In this document: positions 1 through 4,763 of the stretch, in pieces
Position numbering within the stretch: the stretch's first letter is position 1
Layout: every line of letters starts with the position of its first letter
NCBI GenBank assembly: GCA_020056125.1
Contig: JAGVIJ010000051.1
Coordinates: forward strand, 1-9,504
Reading direction: 5' to 3'
Length of the DNA: 9,504 nt
From: a bacterium
GTDB lineage: Bacteria; Patescibacteriota; Patescibacteriia; 2-12-FULL-60-25
Made by a program: the position numbers and the translations under genes
The notes under the pieces: model-generated
The model's input: only the letters and a program-made list of their open reading frames with translations
Told to the model about the DNA's origin: nothing
Database searches by the model: none

Positions 1-1527
1 TTGAGTAATTTTAGCGCGCAAGTGGCGGCGCGCGTAGCTCCGATTAATTTATCGGCTAAGATGTTTGTGGATGAGGCGGCGGTTGACGAGGCGTTGCAGG
101 CGGCTTTTAAAGCGCAAATTAATCCACCGCAGGATGCTAAATTCGCGGTCACGTTTGCGTCCGACGGTGAACCGTTTATCCATATTGAAAATGAATCCAG
201 CGGCACGGTGTTAAAGACCGCGGAGGCCATACGAGAATTGCGCCGCCAAGCTCTGCGTTTGGATTTTCGTCCCATTACTTTGGCCGAGGAATTATCAGCT
301 CCGGCCATTATGCGGAAAGATTTGGAGCCGCTCGAAGCTGATCTGGTAGAGATCCTTAAACGGCCGGCGTTGGTGTTTACATATGACGGCCAAAAATATA
401 CGGCCGGGCCCAAAATTTTTTCCAATTGGATGGTTGTGAAAAGCGATCATGGCCAATGGCATTTAGAAATTGACGCGGGATTATTCGCGCAAGATCTGCG
501 ACAACTTGCGCCGGAGATTGAACAAACCGCCAAGAACGGCAGTTTGGTGATTAAAGATGGCAAGATTGAATCGTTTGAGGCCGGGACTCAAGGCGTGGCT
601 TTTGATATTGAAAAGATGCTGGCCGTACTGCGCAGCGACTGGCCGGAAAAATCCACTTTTCCCATTGAGACTAAAATCACTTCGGGTTCGCTTTTGGGCG
701 AAGATCCGGAGCGTTTGGGTTTGAAAGAAATTATCGGAGTAGGGCGATCTAATTTTAGCGGCTCGCCAAATAACCGTCGTAAAAATATCCGCAAGGGAGT
801 GCAAATTTTGACCGGTGTTCTGATTCCGCCCGGACAAGAATTTTCTCTAATCGGCGCTTTGGGCGAGATTGACGGTGAGAATGGTTGGTTTCCTGAATTG
901 GTGATCAAGGGCAATGAGACCGTGCCGGAATTCGGCGGGGGACTGTGCCAGATCGGGACTACGGTGTTTCGCGCGGCGCTGAACACGGGTTTGAAGATTA
1001 CGGAGCGGCGCAATCATTCTTATCGCGTGCGCTACTATGAGCCGGCTGGTACAGATGCCACGATTTATGATCCATCGCCGGATTTGCGTTTCATCAACGA
1101 TACCTCGGCGCATATTTTAATCAACGCTTATATTCAAGGCGATAATGTGGTGTTTGAATTTTGGGGCACGAGCGATGGACGCAAAGTGGATCCGTATAAA
1201 CCCGCGATTTACAACATCACTGAACCGCCGCCCATGAAGTTGGTGGAGACTCTGGATTTGGAACCGGGTAAAAAGACTTGCACCGAATCAGCGCATGCAG
1301 GCGCCGACGCACATTTCACTTATCATGTGACTTATGCGGATGGCACCGTGTATGAAGAGGTGTTTCGCAGTCACTATCGTCCGTGGCAAGCTGTATGTTT
1401 AGTGGGCGTGGAGGAGTTGAGCGTGCCAACCAGTACCGCCGGAGTGGAGACCGGCGCGGCAACCGGAACTGAATCAAATGCGGATGCGGCCACAGCCGCG
1501 GTAGTGCCATCGGCCACAGGGAACTAA
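1..1527 (+). CDS. VanW-family surface protein with peptidoglycan-binding-like N-terminal domains (5' end probably cut)
   Basis: The C-terminal half carries the VanW domain, about residues 246-392. It opens with GVGRSNFSGSPNNRRKNI, continues with PGQEFS and the signature GGGLCQIGTTVFRAAL (Cys316), then ERRNHSYRVRYYEPAGTDAT and DLRFIN. The roughly 215 residues before it look like the PG_binding_4 repeats that usually precede VanW in envelope proteins; this assignment is by architecture and is less certain. After VanW comes a short beta-rich tail with two cysteines (427 and 466) that could form a disulfide, and an Ala/Thr/Gly-rich low-complexity C-terminus from about residue 475. VanW is named from the vancomycin-resistance cluster, but its biochemical role is unknown; a cell-wall-associated role is an inference. 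The frame is open from base 1, where TTG could be read as a start, but there is no room to see a ribosome site and no signal peptide or membrane segment. The true N-terminus therefore probably lies upstream. Confidence 0.9.
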   Translation: MSNFSAQVAARVAPINLSAKMFVDEAAVDEALQAAFKAQINPPQDAKFAVTFASDGEPFIHIENESSGTVLKTAEAIRELRRQALRLDFRPITLAEELSAPAIMRKDLEPLEADLVEILKRPALVFTYDGQKYTAGPKIFSNWMVVKSDHGQWHLEIDAGLFAQDLRQLAPEIEQTAKNGSLVIKDGKIESFEAGTQGVAFDIEKMLAVLRSDWPEKSTFPIETKITSGSLLGEDPERLGLKEIIGVGRSNFSGSPNNRRKNIRKGVQILTGVLIPPGQEFSLIGALGEIDGENGWFPELVIKGNETVPEFGGGLCQIGTTVFRAALNTGLKITERRNHSYRVRYYEPAGTDATIYDPSPDLRFINDTSAHILINAYIQGDNVVFEFWGTSDGRKVDPYKPAIYNITEPPPMKLVETLDLEPGKKTCTESAHAGADAHFTYHVTYADGTVYEEVFRSHYRPWQAVCLVGVEELSVPTSTAGVETGAATGTESNADAATAAVVPSATGN

Positions 1528-1547
1528 AGAACAAAATCTAAAAAACT

Positions 1548-1913
1548 ATGACCTTAGAAGATTCAAATCGCGATTGGTTTAAAACCGATGAAGGGCAGTT
1601 GAGCGTGGATGTATTTAAAGATGGCCATGAACTGGTCATCCGTTCGCCCATTGCCGGAGTTGATCCTAAGGATATCGAAATTTCCGTGAACGGGGATTTG
1701 CTGACCATCCGCGGCAAGCGCGAAACGCGAAAAGATTTGGAAGAGGATAATTGGTATTATCGCGAATGCTATTGGGGAGCATTTAGCCGCTCAATTGTTT
1801 TGCCGCATCATGTGGCGCCGGATAAAACCGAAGCCAGTTTAAAAAACGGGGTATTGGAAATTCGCGTACCCATCCTAGATCCCGGAAAAAGCTTTAAGGT
1901 TAAACTGAAATAA
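1548..1913 (+). CDS. Hsp20/alpha-crystallin family small heat-shock protein
   Basis: This 121-residue protein consists almost entirely of an alpha-crystallin domain, about residues 15-108. Diagnostic segments are ISVNGDLLTIRGKRE (45-59), an acidic turn, YYRECYWGAFSRSIVLP (70-86) and the conserved NGVLEIRVP (100-108). The N-terminal arm is only about 15 residues and the C-terminal tail is short, ending FKVKLK, so it is near the minimum size for the family. Small heat-shock proteins are ATP-independent holdases that bind unfolding proteins in the cytoplasm; that role is taken from the family. The gene begins 20 nt after the VanW stop, and the intervening AT-rich sequence has no clear Shine-Dalgarno, so it may be cotranscribed with it. 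A hairpin followed by a T-run lies about 45 nt after the stop. Start chosen at the ATG that leaves the full domain intact. Confidence 0.93.
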   Translation: MTLEDSNRDWFKTDEGQLSVDVFKDGHELVIRSPIAGVDPKDIEISVNGDLLTIRGKRETRKDLEEDNWYYRECYWGAFSRSIVLPHHVAPDKTEASLKNGVLEIRVPILDPGKSFKVKLK

Positions 1914-1951
1914 GGCGGAGCTGGCGGATTAAAAGGACTTGAGAATTTTTA

Positions 1952-1977
1952 GCCATCAATCTTGACGTGGAGTCGAG
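1952..1977 (+). repeat. Imperfect direct repeat, copy A
   Basis: This 26-nt segment matches 3872-3897 at 20 of 26 positions by direct comparison, including the shared block CATCAATC. Copy A overlaps the terminator after hsp20. Copy B lies after the methyltransferase gene. The two copies bracket the peptide, radical SAM and methyltransferase genes. Whether they mark an insertion or are a dispersed intergenic element cannot be decided here. Confidence 0.35.
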
Positions 1978-1984
1978 GTTTTTT
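1958..1984 (+). terminator. Rho-independent terminator after hsp20
   Basis: Stem CTTGAC (1961-1966) pairs with GTCGAG (1972-1977) with one G-U pair, around the 5-nt loop GTGGA. Weaker pairs extend the stem outward, and a run of six T follows at 1979-1984. The stem is short, so termination may be partial. It separates the VanW-Hsp20 pair from the peptide locus. Confidence 0.6.
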
Positions 1985-2013
1985 GTTTATTAGTAGCAGG
2001 TCGCTGGCACAAC

Positions 2014-2042
2014 TTGCTTAAATATACATATTGTTCTACTTT
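2014..2042 (+). promoter_or_regulatory. Possible promoter for the peptide/radical SAM locus
   Basis: An AT-rich stretch precedes the peptide gene. The best sigma-70-like reading is TTGCTT (2014-2019), a 17-bp spacer and TACTTT (2037-2042), which is a weak -10. TATACA at 2023-2028 is an alternative -10 without a recognisable -35. The location, between a terminator and the next gene, is better evidence than the boxes. The rest of 1985-2108 holds no gene that I can see. Confidence 0.3.
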
Positions 2043-2049
2043 AATAAGT

Positions 2050-2070
2050 GATACCGCGAGTCGCGATATC
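2050..2070 (+). repeat. Inverted repeat in the leader of the peptide gene
   Basis: GATACCGCG (2050-2058) is nearly complementary to CGCGATATC (2062-2070), with one C-A mismatch and a 3-nt AGT spacer. It lies about 8 nt after the possible -10 and 38 nt before the peptide start, so it could be an operator or a 5' leader hairpin. No T-run follows, so it is not a terminator. Confidence 0.4.
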
Positions 2071-2108
2071 GTGGCACCTTGACCCTTTCAACGTAAGGAA
2101 CCCGGATC

Positions 2109-2237
2109 ATGCTGTTGAGTGTAGAAGACCTGAATCTGCCCGCAGACTTCGTCTTCGTAGACGAGTCTCCGCTCACAGTGGGGCCAACGTGCTCCATCTG
2201 CTGCGACTGCTGCCTTTGCGAAATTGGTGGCGTCTGA
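2109..2237 (+). CDS. Small Cys-rich peptide, probable RiPP precursor for the adjacent radical SAM enzyme
   Basis: This 42-codon gene was found by reading the gap before the radical SAM gene. AAGGA at 2095-2099 lies 9 nt before the ATG, a good ribosome site. The product divides into two parts. Residues 1-26 are cysteine-free and acidic/hydrophobic (segments LLSVEDLNLP, ADFVFVDESP), as expected of a leader peptide. Residues 27-42 are TCSICCDCCLCEIGGV, with six cysteines at 28, 31, 32, 34, 35 and 37, and only the short tail EIGGV after them. A leader followed by a Cys-rich core next to a SPASM radical SAM maturase is the classical layout of sactipeptide and ranthipeptide systems and of SCIFF peptides. 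Assignment as a precursor is inferred; no known precursor family was recognised. Alternatives are a metal-binding mini-protein or chance. The ribosome site, the following hairpin and the cysteine clustering argue against chance. Confidence 0.72.
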   Translation: MLLSVEDLNLPADFVFVDESPLTVGPTCSICCDCCLCEIGGV

Positions 2238-2252
2238 TCAACCTCAGGCTCT

Positions 2253-2290
2253 GGGGGCGCACGCACACCGCGTGCACCCCCACCTTTTTT
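2253..2290 (+). terminator. Partial terminator (attenuator) between peptide gene and radical SAM gene
   Basis: GGGGG-C-GCACGC (2253-2264) pairs with GCGTGC-A-CCCCC (2270-2281) around the 5-nt loop ACACC. This makes 11 pairs, nearly all G-C, with one internal C-A mismatch. A run of six T follows at 2285-2290 after ACC. It starts 15 nt after the peptide stop and ends 5 nt before the Shine-Dalgarno of the radical SAM gene. Such hairpins after precursor genes commonly let part of the transcripts through, giving much precursor and little enzyme; that function is inferred here. Confidence 0.75.
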
Positions 2291-2295
2291 CCAAA

Positions 2296-2302
2296 AAGGA
2301 GG
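2296..2302 (+). promoter_or_regulatory. Strong Shine-Dalgarno fixing the radical SAM start
   Basis: AAGGAGG lies 5 nt before the ATG at 2308. It is the best ribosome site in the window and rules out the longer in-frame reading that begins at 2224, which would run through the hairpin and overlap the peptide gene. Confidence 0.85.
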
Positions 2303-2307
2303 ATCAC

Positions 2308-3321
2308 ATGACAAAACTTGATTATGTGCAGTGGGATATCACCTCAATCTGTAACCTCAAGTGCTTGCACTGTCGAGAAAAAGCTACTCTTTCGAGTGTA
2401 GCCGATGACCTTAGTCTGGAAGAAGCTAAAAATCTTATCGACCAGATCGTCGCATACCAGACGCATACCTTGTCCATTGCTGGTGGGGAGCCTCTCTTGA
2501 GCCCCATCATTTGGCAGGTGCTGGAGTATGCCAGGGGTAAGTTCAAGAGATTGGTTGTCTCATCCAATGGCACAACCATTGATCACGAAACAGCGATCAG
2601 GTTGGGTGAATTTGTCACTACGGTTCAGGTGAGCATTGATGGCGCGAACGCAGAGACTCATGATCGCATGCGCGGCCAAGGGAATTTCGCCAAGGCCGTT
2701 CAGGCTATCGGATTTTTACAGGACGCCGGAGTAACCGTAGCTACCCGCATGACCCTGCATAAGGGGAATAGTGAGGAGGTAAGAGAATATGTAGACCTGG
2801 CTCAGAGTCTGGGATTGCCGGATGCCTATCTGCGTCGCGTCATTCCAATCGGAAATGCCAAGAAGTACGGACTTGTAACGCTGACAGCTCAAGAGCTCAA
2901 AAAGGCTCTGGGAACTGCCATCGAATACGGCCGTAGCTTGAGTATACACGTGGCCTCGGCAGATTACTTCTGTCAGATCGCGTTTAATGATGTGGCTAGG
3001 GCAAAGGCTCAAAAGATCCAGGCGATGGGCGGTCAACACATCGGAGGATGTGCTATCGGACATAGCAGTTTCTATGTCATGCAGAATGGCGTCATCGTCT
3101 ACTGCCCCTATCTTCCGGTCTTTTGCGGTGATCTGCGTAAGGAAACGCTGGAATTGATCTGGAAGAATTCCCCGATGATGCGCGTGGCACGTAGTCTCAG
3201 ACACAACCTCAAGGGCAAGTGTGCGGCCTGCGAGTACAAGTTTGCCTGCGGTGGCTGTAGGGCATATGCACATGCAACGACTGGAGATATCCTTGCCGAG
3301 GATTCCGGTTGTTGGCTCTGA
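2308..3321 (+). CDS. Radical SAM/SPASM-domain enzyme, probable peptide maturase
   Basis: This 337-residue protein has the radical SAM cluster motif CNLKCLHC (Cys15, Cys19, Cys22), which holds the [4Fe-4S] cluster that cleaves S-adenosylmethionine. GGEPLLSP (59-66) is the SAM-contact motif, and VSSNG and QVSIDG follow on the barrel strands. The C-terminus carries a SPASM-type domain for auxiliary Fe-S clusters: a Cys in IGGCAIGH, YCPYLPVFCG, then CAACEYKFACGGC and a penultimate Cys335. SPASM enzymes include RiPP maturases (AlbA, PqqE and MftC types) and the haem-pathway enzymes AhbC/AhbD and NirJ, which are of similar length. The cysteine-rich peptide immediately upstream favours a peptide substrate. 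The first cluster cysteine is at residue 15, so there is no room for an N-terminal RRE (leader-binding) domain. Codon use is less biased toward TTG, GCG and CGC than in the flanking genes. The radical SAM/SPASM class is near certain; the substrate is inferred. Confidence 0.93.
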   Translation: MTKLDYVQWDITSICNLKCLHCREKATLSSVADDLSLEEAKNLIDQIVAYQTHTLSIAGGEPLLSPIIWQVLEYARGKFKRLVVSSNGTTIDHETAIRLGEFVTTVQVSIDGANAETHDRMRGQGNFAKAVQAIGFLQDAGVTVATRMTLHKGNSEEVREYVDLAQSLGLPDAYLRRVIPIGNAKKYGLVTLTAQELKKALGTAIEYGRSLSIHVASADYFCQIAFNDVARAKAQKIQAMGGQHIGGCAIGHSSFYVMQNGVIVYCPYLPVFCGDLRKETLELIWKNSPMMRVARSLRHNLKGKCAACEYKFACGGCRAYAHATTGDILAEDSGCWL

Positions 3322-3338
3322 ACCTTTGTTGAATTTTC

Positions 3339-3376
3339 AGAGGAGAGAATCGGTATTTTCTCCTCTTATTTTTTTT
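3339..3376 (+). terminator. Strong rho-independent terminator after the radical SAM gene
   Basis: AGAGGAGAGAAT (3339-3350) pairs with ATTTTCTCCTCT (3355-3366), 12 pairs including one G-U, around the loop CGGT. Eight T follow at 3369-3376. It begins 17 nt after the TGA stop, which supports that TGA as a true stop and closes the peptide/radical SAM transcription unit. Confidence 0.88.
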
Positions 3377-3380
3377 CATT

Positions 3381-3824
3381 ATGCGAATATTAGATTTAGG
3401 ATGCGGCGACCTTAAAGATGCCAACCAGATGTCCGGTGAGGTTGTTGCCATAGACAAAAAAATTACCTGTCAGCCGGCTAAACACGTCTCTGCTATAAAG
3501 GGCGACTATTTTGATATGCAACTGGAAGGCGATTTTGATTTGATTTATTCCAATTATTCGCTCTGTTTTAATAAACAGGAAACCATTGAACAAAAATTGC
3601 CTTTAATCCTTAGCCATCTTAAACCGGGAGGTGTATTTCAAGTCCAAGATTTTCATTCGGGTGACAAGGTGGTTAAAAAGAGAACTAACTTATACGCAAC
3701 ATGGTTTTTTGATCTCGTGAAAAAGGAAGTTGGACCATTCACTTTAAAAGACGAGAAAATATTTGAGCGAGGACACAACCATGAACACTGGGAGTTTACG
3801 TTAAAGGCCATAAAAGCCAAATAA
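3381..3824 (+). CDS. Small class I SAM-dependent methyltransferase
   Basis: This 147-residue protein opens directly with motif I, MRILDLGCGD. It continues with an acidic residue after strand 2 (VVAID, Asp25), GDYFD (41-45), a strand-4 segment DFDLIYSNYSLCF (51-63) and the LKPGG turn (80-84). These mark a Rossmann-fold methyltransferase of the methyltransferase-11/25 type; the substrate is unknown. It is short, lacking the helices that usually precede motif I, but a first residue right at motif I is seen in other small members. No ATG, GTG or TTG lies upstream before the in-frame stop at 3330, so this is the only start. It has no Shine-Dalgarno and begins 4 nt after the preceding T-tract, so it may be leaderless or expressed by readthrough. 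Base composition is more AT-rich than the flanking genes, with many AAA and TTT codons. It might act with the peptide locus, but the terminator between them weakens that idea. Confidence 0.82.
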   Translation: MRILDLGCGDLKDANQMSGEVVAIDKKITCQPAKHVSAIKGDYFDMQLEGDFDLIYSNYSLCFNKQETIEQKLPLILSHLKPGGVFQVQDFHSGDKVVKKRTNLYATWFFDLVKKEVGPFTLKDEKIFERGHNHEHWEFTLKAIKAK

Positions 3825-3848
3825 CGCCTACCGTAGAGGAGGGTCGGC

Positions 3849-3883
3849 GGGATTAATGCTTCGGCAAGCTCGGCATCAATCCT
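3849..3883 (+). repeat. Intergenic inverted repeat (REP-like)
   Basis: GATTAATGC (3851-3859) is nearly complementary to GCATCAATC (3873-3881), with one mismatch, and G3850-C3882 extends the stem. The 13-nt loop contains TTCGGCAAGCTCGG, which resembles the CTTCGACAAGCTCAG-type motif common in dispersed palindromic repeats of many bacteria. No T-run follows it directly. The remainder of 3825-3985 contains the terminator and promoter listed separately and no gene that I can see. Confidence 0.45.
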
Positions 3884-3897
3884 GAAGTAGACTCGGA
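3872..3897 (+). repeat. Imperfect direct repeat, copy B
   Basis: This segment matches copy A at 1952-1977 at 20 of 26 positions, with the common block CATCAATC followed by similar spacing of TGA, GT and TCG elements. Unlike copy A it is not followed by a T-tract, so the similarity is not explained by a shared terminator function. Confidence 0.35.
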
Positions 3898-3927
3898 CGG
3901 ATTGACATAAACAAAGAGGGGATAAGT

Positions 3928-3950
3928 AACGCCCAAGCCGGGCGTTTTTT
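3928..3950 (+). terminator. Rho-independent terminator upstream of the envelope operon
   Basis: AACGCCC (3928-3934) pairs perfectly with GGGCGTT (3940-3946) around AAGCC, and a run of six T spans 3945-3950. It ends the methyltransferase transcript about 100 nt after its stop and insulates the next promoter. Confidence 0.85.
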
Positions 3951-3961
3951 ATTTGTGAATA

Positions 3962-3970
3962 TGATATACT
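3962..3970 (+). promoter_or_regulatory. Extended -10 promoter for the 3986 gene
   Basis: TGATATACT contains TATACT (3965-3970, five of six matches to TATAAT) preceded by the TGn extension, which compensates for the lack of a good -35 at the expected place. Transcription would start near 3977, leaving a leader of only about 9 nt before the ATG at 3986. GGAG at 3974-3977 would then fall at the transcript's very 5' end, so translation may be effectively leaderless. Confidence 0.6.
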
Positions 3971-3985
3971 TATGGAGCCGAGAGT

Positions 3986-4747
3986 ATGGTTAAAAGAGAG
4001 GCGCCCAGGCAGGTGTCAAATGGTTGGAATTTTCTCGCGAAAGAGCAAAAGATTGCCGCGGGCGTTTTTGCGGTTTGCGGGATTATTGTGTTGTCATTGT
4101 CAGTGCGGCAAGTTTATACCAATATCGCCAATCCATTTACCGTAGCCAAGAGCCAGTTTGAAGAGTCGCAACGCGCGATAGACACTTTGAACCCCGGCGC
4201 TCGAGAATTGGCTGAATCCATGCGGCGCGATACGGATGGGGATGGGCTGTCGGATTATGCCGAAGAAAAAGTTTATGGCACCTCGCCCTATTTGCGCGAC
4301 ACGGACGGCGATCGCACGCCGGACAACGTAGAGTTGGCTTATGGGGAAAATCCAAATTGCGCGAGCGGTAATGATTGCCCGCCGCCCACCATTGATTTGT
4401 CTTTAGTGAGCGTCACCAGCACGGATTTATTAAATTCAACATTGTTGCAAGGCAATCCCAATGATTTATATGCGGCTTTTCAAAAGGGGATCAACCAACA
4501 AAAAGATACCATTCAACTCACCACGGGCAGTACCTCAACTTTATTGGAACCGACTTTAGTGCGCGAGGCGTCCGCGATTCGCAAAGTTTTGGCGGAGAGC
4601 GGCAAGGTGGATGCTGAATTTTTAGATGGTTTGAGTGATGCACAGTTATTGCAATTGTATGATGAAGCGCTGGTGGTGAGCGCCCAGCAAGATTTGGAGG
4701 CTGAAGGCCAAACCATATCAGCCGACGATATACCCGCAGGGTTTTAG
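3986..4747 (+). CDS. Membrane-anchored protein with thrombospondin-type-3-like calcium-binding repeats
   Basis: This 253-residue protein has a basic N-terminus (MVKREAPR), one hydrophobic segment at about residues 23-40 (IAAGVFAVCGIIVLSLSV) and a long exterior part. Two tandem calcium motifs follow: DTDGDGLSDYAEE (82-94), which matches the DxDxDGxxDxxE pattern, and DTDGDRTPDNVE (105-116), where the usual Gly is Arg. Between them lies the linker KVYGTSPYLR, like the NTDPLNPDTDGD spacing of such repeats. A CASGNDC pair and a mostly helical C-terminal region follow. It is a bitopic protein with the repeats outside the membrane, probably a surface or envelope component; no enzymatic domain is recognised. 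The gene for the giant secreted protein starts 16 nt after the stop, so the two are probably one operon read from the promoter at 3962-3970. The function is not established. Confidence 0.8.
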   Translation: MVKREAPRQVSNGWNFLAKEQKIAAGVFAVCGIIVLSLSVRQVYTNIANPFTVAKSQFEESQRAIDTLNPGARELAESMRRDTDGDGLSDYAEEKVYGTSPYLRDTDGDRTPDNVELAYGENPNCASGNDCPPPTIDLSLVSVTSTDLLNSTLLQGNPNDLYAAFQKGINQQKDTIQLTTGSTSTLLEPTLVREASAIRKVLAESGKVDAEFLDGLSDAQLLQLYDEALVVSAQQDLEAEGQTISADDIPAGF

Positions 4748-4763
4748 TTTTTCATGACCCACT

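Noticed and set aside
588..1013. Minus-strand open frame inside the VanW gene
   Set aside because: It is antisense to the conserved VanW domain, has no ribosome site and shows composition typical of a shadow frame.
2109..2237. Assigning the peptide to the SCIFF family because it has six cysteines in about 45 residues
   Set aside because: SCIFF peptides have a different leader and a Gly/Ser-rich spread of cysteines; only the count is similar. The family name is not justified.
2224..2307. Upstream in-frame extension of the radical SAM gene
   Set aside because: It would overlap the peptide gene and translate the terminator-like hairpin and its T-run. The ATG at 2308 has an AAGGAGG 5 nt upstream and places the protein start where family members begin.
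2235..2307. Reading TGA as glycine (Gracilibacteria/SR1 code) so that the peptide runs on
   Set aside because: The extension would cross the hairpin and Shine-Dalgarno. The radical SAM gene also ends in TGA immediately before a strong terminator, so TGA is a stop here.
2048..2311. Long + frame (87 codons) and an opposing - frame (2036-2314) across the region before the radical SAM gene
   Set aside because: Neither has a ribosome site or recognisable protein features, and both run through the intergenic hairpin. The overlapping 42-codon frame at 2109 has a good ribosome site and a meaningful cysteine pattern.
3825..3985. Possible tRNA or small RNA gene in the stem-rich intergenic region
   Set aside because: No cloverleaf, no GTTC-type T arm and no CCA end are visible. 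The stems are accounted for by a REP-like repeat and a terminator.
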